Below, piece after piece: positions 55,922 to 64,000 of a stretch of 64,000 bases of DNA. The position numbers and the translations under genes are program-made. The notes below the pieces were generated by a model. It was not told the origin of the DNA, ran no database searches, and saw only the letters and a program-made list of their open reading frames with translations. Where the stretch lies: contig JAEUBA010000019.1 of NCBI GenBank assembly GCA_018257865.1, forward strand, positions 186,001-250,000. Direction: 5' to 3'. The stretch comes from Stereocaulon alpinum (Eukaryota > Ascomycota > Lecanoromycetes > Lecanorales > Stereocaulaceae). Numbering within the stretch: position 1 is the first letter of the stretch; each line of letters starts with the position of its first letter.

Positions 55922-58757
55922 ATGGCGGAAGAAGCTCAATCGTCAGAAGCACCCTCATTCGTGTCGGAGGCTTCGGAATCACCCTCTTCTCCCTCATCGA
56001 GCTCGGAGCCAGAGTCCGCTGCAGATCGGGAGCGAAGATATGCTCTGCTCAGATCAGTCAGGAAAGAAGGTGGAGCCGAACAATTTGTACAGTCAATCTC
56101 GCAGCAGCTGCTTCTTCAACATGACGCGAACTGGGGTGACTTACTCGGAGCCGCACCACAAGCGCTCTGTTTCCTCGGGCAATGCTTCGTGGCGACCACT
56201 TCATCGATTGCGATCTCTTCGTTGGAACTTCCGGAAGCGAGCGTGCTAAAGTACAATCTGCGAGATAAAAGATTACGTGCAAACCTCGTACATTGCTCGG
56301 ATCTTGGTCGTAAGGCATTCAGTGATGCAGAGTCAAAGATGCATAAAGTGCATCTGGTCGCAACTCACATATGCGAGCCTAGAGGTCCTGTATAATAACA
56401 CCAATCACAGTCAAATGTTCGATAGCCTGTGCTAATTGCAGGATCTAGATCGATAAAATTCTAGGGCTCATTGATGATGATGAGCTTGCCAGGCTCGATT
56501 TACAGCGCCAGCTAGACAGATTGAAGAAGTATTCCGAAGACTGTGTCAGAGACTCAGCGCAGGTCAGAGACAAGTTTGCCAGATGGCAAGAATATGCTAC
56601 GCAGCTTCGTCTAGCTTGCACGGCAGCAGACGGTACGATAGCGCCTTGACGTTCCGACAGGGTAGAGCATGAGCTGACGACAATGGCCGCGACAGATGAG
56701 ATGGGAAGTAGACAATTGGAGGTTAAGGACAACATTTTCATCGCTGCATCTATCTCTGAGCACCAACAAAAGGAGACCGAAAGAACGGAGCAAAACACTG
56801 CAAATGCCCGTAGTCATGTGGAAGTCCACCAAGAAGTTTACCAAAGGGAGGCGAAAGCCATGCCCAGGGGTAAGCCTAACTTCCTTTCGATTGAACATGA
56901 AGCAGGTTCCACGTATTCATGCTAATATGCTCAGGCTGGAATCTTCTTGCACAAGATACTGCAACAAGAGCCATAAATCTGTTGCCAGACCTGATCTCTA
57001 TGGCTCGGGCCGCAGGGCCATGGGCGATGCTCGCTGGCGGTATAAAACCTCGCGAAGACTATCAAGAGCCTGACGTTCCTGGAGTTCCGAATCATCTGAT
57101 GCCCAATCCTCATGATGACTATGGGTATCGCGTATCTCGAAAGATCTCAAAACAGCTTCACAGCCTAAACGCTCAACTCAACCGGGGAGAGCTCAGACCG
57201 CCGGACTATGGCGTCGACTGGAACTCTCTGCATGGCTTTTCCTCTCCAGGTCTCGGAAACTCTTCAGATGCGTCAATTGATCGGGCTTTGGGCGTCTTTC
57301 GTCAAGCCAGGGAGCAAGCTCCAGCCATGCTTGGTCAACCTGAGAGCAAGAGCTCGAGCGAGGCAACGGAAATACTGGAAACAGTCATTGAGGTCACTTG
57401 TCCAAACGCGCTGCGGTCGAATACGCTAACACATTCCCAGTTCTGCGAAGAAATTCAAGCGAACAAGGAAGCTCAAAGAAGCTTCAACGTCCCTCCACCG
57501 CGCGACATGGGCATGATCCGAAGATGGCGAGAGACCGCCAGATCCATGTGTGACCGCAACGATCTCCTTGAAAAGCAGTCTGCCGAGATGGAAGTAGAAC
57601 ACACAGACTATATGCAGGTGGGTCGCTCTTCACGATGGTCCCAGGCTAGGGGCAAAGCTTAACCACATTCACCAGAATCTCAAAGAGAGTGGCTCTAAGA
57701 GGAAAAAGAGTAAGAAGGGCATGAGCGGTAGGTCGACGGGTAATTGAAAGCCTGACATGATCTGACCTCGGCTATAGGAATATTGAGCAGAAACAACGTG
57801 CAAATTGCACGAGAAAATTACCAGGCCGCCCAGAAGGCTCTTGTTGAATCCGAGAATCTTCTTGCTGAAAGAGCTGAGAGGGAAGCCGAAGCTAAGAGAA
57901 AGTTCAATGAAGTTCAACTGCAACTAGCTAAGCTAAACAACGAAAACATGAACATGGTAAGTGGTGAAATAGTTACATACCTGATGTGACTTGGCCACAA
58001 CGATGCATAGAAGCTGACGAAGGTTCGGCATAGCAAGAAATAATTGGCATTTTGCAGAATTGTATTGCCAACCTTACTGAATTTCAGGCGCATCTGGGGA
58101 ATTTGGTCACCTTCTTCAGTGAACTAAACACCTTCATCGACGTCATCCACAACGGCCCTGCGCTGGAATTCCTAAATCAGACCAACAACATCATGATTCT
58201 CGACCAGAATGCCGCGCAGGGAGACCAGGAGCAACGCCGTGCTAGGAAAAGAGCCCTCAAAGATGTGAGTGCGGACTGTGGCATTTGACAGGTTCAAAAC
58301 TGCTAAACCTCAAAAACAGTCGCTTTTGTTGGATGCCTTGAATCTAAGAGGCAACTATTTGGTCGCTGGAGAGCTGGCATCAGTCTATTACGACATTTCA
58401 CGGAAGCATATTATGCCTGGTGTGAACACAATTGAACGTCTGGGCTTAAGGAGTACCGAAGACTCTTCTCAAACCACGTCGGCCGAGAAAGCAAGACAGA
58501 TCTTAAAGTACGCTCGGAAGGCACAGAGTGAAATTAGCAAGATGGCGCAAGAGGTGTGTTACTCGTTTGCCGCTTGCTCTGAACCGGAATCAGCATCAGA
58601 TACAAGCTAACACGAAGTGCAGAGACGCAACAGACTGAGGGAGGAATTGTACATCCAAGACCGTGAAATCACTGAGATAGGCCGTTTGGTTGAGAACGCT
58701 CAACTAGAAGATGGAGAGGACTCTGATTATGAGAATGATGAATGGGACGAAGCCTGA
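55922..58757 (+). CDS. Large coiled-coil protein with central hydrophobic segment, multi-exon
   Basis: I rebuilt nine exons: 55922 to about 56347, then 56449-56632, 56696-56869, 56935-57617, 57676-57727, 57778-57956, 58058-58264, 58320-58553 and 58623-58757, about 757 aa. All joins from exon 2 on close in phase; the first junction is uncertain. The N-terminus is Ser/Glu-rich. Then come helices (LDLQRQLDRLKKYSEDC, VHQEVYQREAKAM) and a moderately hydrophobic segment INLLPDLISMARAAGPWAML. A long polar middle follows, with a Lys-rich patch KRKKSKKG, then a strong coiled coil (LVESENLLAERAEREAEAKR). The end is acidic. I do not recognise the family. Its general plan parallels the divergent neighbour at 53760-55050, suggesting a functional pair. 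No signal peptide. Confidence 0.6.
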
Positions 58758-59103
58758 GGTTGATATGTTCTACCTAGCGGTCGGGTGGGGCCAAAGCCTA
58801 AGGAAGGCGATCCTTATGCTATCTTTGCGCGTTGTTTATTGATACGAATTGGATCTTGTACTTTCGCCAGGAATTAATATACAGATCCAAATGCGCTTCT
58901 AGACGATAGTCAATAACGCAGATACGTGACGAATGAAAGCTCATCACCTCATCCATTGCCAAGACCGCCAAGACCGCCAAGACTATCGGAACGAAAACGC
59001 GCCGCTTCTCCGACGCGACTTCGTCGCGTCTCTCAAGCACCACTTTGTCTACAACGTAGATGGTCTCTACCAACAATTCCGATTTAGCACTCGTTCCGCT
59101 ACA
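58758..59103. other. Intergenic stretch upstream of POL12
   Basis: About 350 bp. A short tandem (ccaagaccgccaagaccgccaagac near 58960-58984) lies here. The open frame seen from 58933 runs into POL12, but the family start is the ATG at 59104. Confidence 0.4.
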
Positions 59104-61191
59104 ATGGCAACCACAGAGTCAGAGCTCAACGAATTGTTTGCTATACCACCCGTGACAGAATTGCCTCCTGATGTCCATGGCGAGTTGAGATCAATACTAC
59201 GCCTTCACTCCATATCCCCGCAGGAGCTGTTGTACAAATGGGAGTCCTACACAATGAAGATGGGCTCGGAGCAGACGAAGCTGGGCTTAGAGACAGCTAG
59301 AGCGTTTAAGAAAGATCTGCAAGAGATGCTGGAGCGAGACTCTAGAGGGAAAGCAAATCTTCGCAGCGTGGATAAGAGGGGGGCTTTTGCTACACCGAGG
59401 AGTGCAGCGAAGGGTGATGATGTGTTTGGGATGTGAGTAAAGGGCGATGCTTTGGTATGGTCAGCAATTAATTGTAACGCAGGCTGGACGGTGTTGTACC
59501 CAACACACCAGTTCAACAACGCACCAACGGTTCGGCCAAACGAAAATCTGCTTTCGAGACGCCAGCGGTTCCCAAATTCAACAAGGCGAATGGCATGAGC
59601 TCTCCTAGCGATGCAAGAACAAGTGGAACTACCAGCGTAGGCTTCTCCCAACGCCAGAATGCAGGACAGGTCGTTGAGACGCTCAACGACCACTTGCCCG
59701 TTTGCGAAGCACCCGTTGCACCGTCAGCTGAGTCCCGCATCAAGTTGACTGCAAATACCGACCTCAAGAAATTCTCTTACAAGCCAATGGCAATGCATCT
59801 TTCAGAAGCATCTGAGGTCCTCGACGATCGAATAGACGAATTCCAATCCCTTGTACAGGCCTATCACAGCCTCGAAGATTCGGCATTTGGCAATGCAGCA
59901 AACCAAGCCACCAGCGAGATCGTTGCAGTAGGAAGAATCGCCTCGGAAAGCATGGAAGGGAAGCTCAACGCATCTTCTTTGATGCTTGAGACCTCGAGGC
60001 GGACGGGTGCAGGGTTGCGGATACCTCTGAAAGTCGAATCGATATCACATGAGTTTTTCCCTGGACAGATCGTTGCAGTCCGGGGTATCAATGCCTCTGG
60101 GCTGTATTTCTCGGTTAATGAAGTGTTCGAAATGCCACTCTTGCCACCAGCTGCTTCCCTCCCATCGACACTAGATGCCTTGAACGAACGCTCGGGCCTC
60201 GACGAAGAGAACTCAGAGAGCGCCGCGCACGCTGTCAATGTCCTTGTGGCTTCGGGTCCATACACGGCAGACGACAACCTCGCTTTTGAGCCTTTGAATA
60301 CTCTATGCGAGAAAGCAGCAGAAGTATATGCAGATGTGCTAGTAATGGTTGGGCCAATCCTAGATCTCGAACATCCTCTAGTCGCATCAGGAGATTTTGA
60401 CCTCCCAGACGACCCTAGCATTCAACCGGACAAAGCTACACTCAATGACGTCTTCCGAATCTTAGTGGGCAAACCGCTTCGTAACCTCGTCGTACAAGTA
60501 CCCAATATTACAATAATCCTGGTCCCATCGGTTCGTGATGCGGTCAACAAACATGTCTCGTGGCCACAGGAGCAGTTCGATAAGAAGGTCCTAGGTCTAC
60601 CCAAGCAAGCCAAGGTCGTCACTAATCCGGTGACTATATCCTTGAATGAGATCGTGGTAGGCATCTCCGCGCAAGACGTCCTCGATGATCTGCGAAGGGA
60701 GGAGGTGAAGGTAGGAATACCGAAAGAGAATAGCATCCTCGCGCGACTCCCAAGACATATAATCCAGCAGCGCCATTTCTTCCCACTGTTTCCGCCAGCA
60801 GATCGAAAGTCCTTACTCAAGACTGGGACTGAGGAGGGCGTAGCGACTGGTATGCCATTGGACATAAGCTATCTGAAACTTGGGGAATGGTTGAACGTCA
60901 GGCCTGATTTGTTGATCACACCCAGTTCCCTTTCTCCATTCGCAAAGGCAAGCAGTGCAAGCTCTGTAAAGATACAACTCCCGCTAACGCACATTGCTCC
61001 AGGTCGTCGAAAGCGTTTTAGTAGTTAATCCAGGCCCACTATCGAAGCGGAAAGGGCCAGGCACATATGCCCAACTATCGATCCATCCGAGAAAAGTGAC
61101 TGAAGAAGAGCGTGATGGCGAGCGTGCCGGAGGAACAATGGTTGGACATCACCTGTTCGACAGAGCGAGAGTGGACGTTGTGAGGATATAG
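59104..61191 (+). CDS. POL12: DNA polymerase alpha subunit B (Pol12)
   Basis: This is the regulatory B subunit of the DNA polymerase alpha-primase complex, needed for initiation of replication. Exon 1 is 59104-59432, intron 59433-59482, exon 2 59483-60947, intron 60948-61002 and exon 3 61003-61191, giving 660 aa. The N-terminal helical domain starts with ESELNELF. The OB-fold region includes FFPGQIVAVRGINASG. The inactivated phosphoesterase domain reads VLVASGPYTADDNLAFEPL and ADVLVMVGPILDLEHP. Later come ITIILVPSVRDA and LPRHIIQQRHFFPLFPP. The last intron has a GC donor (AAG then GCAAGC) and joins FAK to VVESVLVVNPG, the expected C-terminal motif. A GT donor inside it would leave a 37-nt intron, too short to be credible. 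Confidence 0.88.
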
Positions 61192-61340
61192 ACCTCCTTT
61201 TGCTTTTTGTATAATCCATACTCCTCACGACTCGTAATGCAATCCATCCTTATCACTGTTCATTTCCCTACAGCCCATCCCCTACCCCACCATCTTCAAC
61301 CTACCCCACAACCCAACAAAACCCATCCCTCCATCCTCCC

Positions 61341-61722
61341 TCACCTCGGCAACCCCCTTTCCCCCCAATTCCCCCCCTTCCCCCCACTCCCCCCCGGCCC
61401 CTTCTCCACCAACCCCAACAACCCAAAATCCTTCCAAGCACTCTCATGTCTCTTCTGCGTCGCGCGCGTTATCCCAAACGCAGCATGCTGATCCGGCACG
61501 ACGTCGTCTTCGTCTTCTGGATTCGGCGGCTGGTGTTGCGGCGGGACGTAGATTAGTTCGTGGGGGAGGTGTGGGGGGCGGTTGAATTCTTCGTAGATGT
61601 CGGCGTGGGCGGGGGAGTGCAGGTGGATGTAGGTGTGGGTGGAGTCTTTGGACTGTGAGGGGGGTTAGTGGGGGGGGGGGATAGAGGGGGATGGGGAAGG
61701 GTATGGGGAGGGGAGGTACCAT
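61341..61722 (-). CDS. Small protein, function unknown
   Basis: Exon 1 is just the ATG (61722-61720), followed directly by an intron 61719-61653 (GTACCT..CTCACAG) with runs of C. Exon 2 is 61652-61341, giving 104 aa. The exon 2 frame is marked by strong C/G in third positions and by a non-repetitive sequence (SKDSTHTYIHLHSPAHADIY, then HAAFGITRATQKRHES). The other two frames are open but Pro/Arg-rich and look like shadows. The C-terminal 25 residues are Gly-rich. I do not recognise a family. Confidence 0.5.
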
Positions 61723-62118
61723 TGTGGAGGATTAGGGAGTGGAGCTTTTGTGAGGTTGTGGTGGTGTGATGGAGCGATGGGATTATTTCGAAGTTTGGTG
61801 ATGGGGCGATATGGTGAAGCAGTGAATTGGTGTTGGCTGGCTCGTGTAAACAATGGTCGATAGGTGCCGAGAAAGGCAAGTTACGGCGACGCGATGACAG
61901 CGGAACGACCCCCGAGTAGGTAAACCCCGCGAAACGTCATGGCGGGGCACGTCAGACATGCTTTTTATACAATTGCATACTTGTGCGAAAAATGTAATTG
62001 ACCATCCACATTGTCCAAACCCCATACCTAGCATTCGTCCAAACCCCCACATCATTGAGCCTCCAAGTCCCTCCAACTATCAACAACGCACCCTCCACAC
62101 CAACATACCATACACATC

Positions 62119-62415
62119 ATGGATGCCCTCAAAAACGCAACCAACACCGGAACAACCACAACGTCACAGCAATCAGGCGAGGAGCCCGTATCCGGCGAGA
62201 AAGGAGCAGGGAATATCAACGAGCCTTATGATCAGGGGAATCAGGAAGGTGCGTGACATACAAGAAGGAATTGAAAGGGAAAGACTTGAGCGGAGGTGAT
62301 GGTGCTGATAAGCTGTACAGGAAAGGAGGGTTCAGCACCTAAAGAGGGTATGGGTGAAGCTCTAGATGATACGAAGAAAGCTGCTTCGGACGCTGCGACA
62401 GGACAGAGTCTATGA
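62119..62415 (+). CDS. Small hydrophilic protein, function unknown
   Basis: Exon 1 is 62119-62248, intron 62249-62320 (GTGCGT..TACAG, with gctgataag branch-like word) and exon 2 62321-62415, giving 74 aa. It is rich in Gly, Glu, Gln and Thr, with no Cys or Trp (starts MDALKNATNTGTTTT, ends KKAASDATGQSL). Such short intrinsically disordered proteins are common in filamentous fungi and some are stress- or conidium-related, but nothing here proves that. The two exons join cleanly in phase. Confidence 0.55.
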
Positions 62416-62704
62416 AGTTATGGAGAGCAGATGGTGCTAAGGTCAGGGAACGAATGGGACCGAGAAAGATCTACGGAGAGGGCGACGTTTGAGAAGATGA
62501 CGATATGATAGGGAGTTGGGGACATGATGTTTGGGCCCATCGAGAGATAGGTAATAGTTATGTTACTATGCTGTAAACCCGGACTAAGATTGTGTTGTTT
62601 TTCAACATGCAGGTCCTTCGAGGCAAGCAAAACGCCTTCATGCAATGCAGAAACATTCTATAATTGTAATTTTCACATTTTATACGTCAAACGTGCTCGT
62701 CGGC

Positions 62705-64000
62705 CTAGGAAAGCAACTCTTTGATATCCTCGATCCGTTGCATCTTCTTCTCCTCTTCGCTCATCATGCCCAACGAACTTGCACTATTAGGTGTATCAGC
62801 AACGAGGTATGAGGAGAGCAAGGGAAGAAAGAACACTCACATAAACTTCTTCCTCTCTTGAATCTTTAGCATTCTACCCTCGATACTCCCACTGACAATG
62901 AACCGAATCACTTTCACCTCCTCATCCTGCCCCATTCTATGCACACGATCAATAGCCTGCGCTTCCACAGCAAAGCTCCACCAAGGATCCATCATGAATA
63001 CCCTCTTTGCTGCGGTCAAGTTCAATCCCACACCACCCGCTCTTAAACTCAACAACAAGACCATGCCATGGCCGTTCTTCTTAGCTGGTGCAGAGGCAAA
63101 CTCCAAGAGCACTGCAGCACGGGCTTTTTGTGACATAGCGCCATCGAACCGGAGGAAAGGAATGTTGGACTGGGCGAGGGCGTGAGTGATGAGGTCAAGA
63201 AAGGAGGTGAATTGGGAGAAGACGACAGATTTGGTGCCTGGGTTACTTTGGCGAAGTGCTTTAAGGTGAGCGATAAGAGCGGCGATCTTGGCTGAGGAAG
63301 AATTCCCGATGCGGCGTAGGGTGATTCGTGGGGGCTTTGAAGGCTCATCAGGTTGAGTAGCGTTGTAAAGGTCATCCTCTTCATCTTCGTGGTGAAGAAC
63401 TTCAAAGACGTCTCGCTGATTGATGGGTAGTCTGCAATTAAAGCATAATGGCAGCGCTTGCTTGTTTTTCTGATGCTCGATGTAATCAAGAAGACACTTC
63501 TTACAGGCACTATGCCAGCAGCCAGTCACGGCAGCTTCAAGCATTGGTTCTTCCGAGCAAATCGGACATTCGTTGTTCTCTTGCGACTGAATCTCCTGAA
63601 GAACGTGGGCGCCAAATTTATTGGCTATGTCCTGTTCTCCAGAGTCTGCATCCGAGGTGAACCTCTCTATTAATTCTTGCAAATCCATGTCATCAGCCAG
63701 GCCGTTTGCTACGTCTGAAGCAGCTGCAGCAGCTTCTTCCTCCGCGGCTATGGCTTTGTTGCGGGTGAGGACAGGGTGGCAGCATGATTGGCGAAGGCGA
63801 AGAATTTGAGCGAAGATAGTCGTGTATGATTTCAAGAGAGTCCCCGCTTCCATTGTGGCATTGAATGTACGCTTGGCACGTGTGAAGATGTAATCATACA
63901 CTTCTCGTTCCTGCTTGGACAGTTCAAGCTCCTCGATCTCGATTGTACGAGGCGGAAGAGGGACCAAAGCTTGGCCATCGGGCGTCTTCATGTCCTTCGT
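62705..64000 (-). CDS. RAD5: DNA repair helicase/ubiquitin ligase Rad5, 3' part
   Basis: Rad5 is a SWI2/SNF2 ATPase with a built-in RING domain that polyubiquitinates PCNA and remodels stalled forks in error-free damage tolerance. The window holds the C-terminal part: an exon from the right edge to 62841, intron 62840-62784, and a last exon 62783-62705. The frame is open to the edge, so the first visible codon is not the start. The RING is CPICSEEP..CWHSACKKCLLDYI..CFNCR. The helicase C domain contains SVVFSQFTSFLDLI, FLRFDGAMSQKAR, LLLSLRAGGVGLNL and motif VI QAIDRVHRMGQ. The splice completes QERKKFIASSLGMMSEEEK, which is the usual Rad5 end; reading through the intron would lose it. Confidence 0.92.

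Noticed and set aside
61669..61680. Homopolymer G run
   Set aside because: Lies inside an intron polypyrimidine stretch (on the coding strand it is C); no sign of function, possible sequencing slippage.
61444..61879. Pro-rich ORFs on the minus strand
   Set aside because: Wrong-frame readings of the small gene at 61341-61722 and of its C-rich intron.
1..64000. CRISPR arrays, operons, ribosome-binding sites, prophage
   Set aside because: The DNA is clearly nuclear fungal; no spaced direct-repeat arrays or bacterial-type gene runs were seen.

Overview
The window is nuclear DNA of a filamentous ascomycete (Pezizomycotina). Genes are split by short introns, mostly 47-76 nt, that often carry a ctaac/ctgac-type branch site. 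The set includes fungal forms of Ncs2, Ptm1, SRP9/21, Swd2, Oac1 and Rad5, one HET-domain gene, and a retroelement degraded by RIP-like C-to-T mutation. I lean to Dothideomycetes, but that is only an impression.

Layout. 1-5.5 kb is a housekeeping block: NCS2 (cut by the left edge), a PTM1-like membrane protein, SRP9/SRP21 and a DUF1308 protein. 5.5-9 kb holds a secreted-type aspartic protease and a possible small Cys-rich ORF. 9.2-13.6 kb is a cluster of five paralogous small genes, all on the minus strand, in different states of decay; their products share a YYI-GR-PEY core and end in PPxY motifs. 14-22.6 kb holds a GMC oxidoreductase, SWD2, a frameshifted or oddly spliced kinase-like gene and an OAC1-type mitochondrial carrier. 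The small subunit of ribonucleotide reductase lies at 24.1-25.6 kb.

25.8-31.05 kb is a full-length but RIP-degraded Ty1/Copia element on the minus strand, with 228-bp LTRs, a 5-bp target duplication and an initiator-tRNA-Met-like primer site. 31-39 kb is gene-poor accessory DNA: a long inverted repeat, a large intronless HET-domain gene and a haloacid dehalogenase pseudogene. 39.3-50 kb returns to conserved genes: a centrin-like EF-hand protein, a Rossmann-fold reductase, a GTPBP1-type GTPase, LSM3, eIF2B delta and a CRAL-TRIO (Sec14-like) protein.

50.8-58.8 kb is a second unusual locus. A nine-exon patatin-like lipase is fused to an array of zinc-binding modules. Next to it is a divergently transcribed pair of coiled-coil proteins, each with a central hydrophobic segment. 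The window ends with POL12 (DNA polymerase alpha B subunit, with a probable GC-AG intron), two small proteins and the 3' part of RAD5, cut by the right edge.

Several gene models were rebuilt by joining exons whose phases and total length close on a whole number of codons. Function calls rest on recognised family motifs. No database search was possible.
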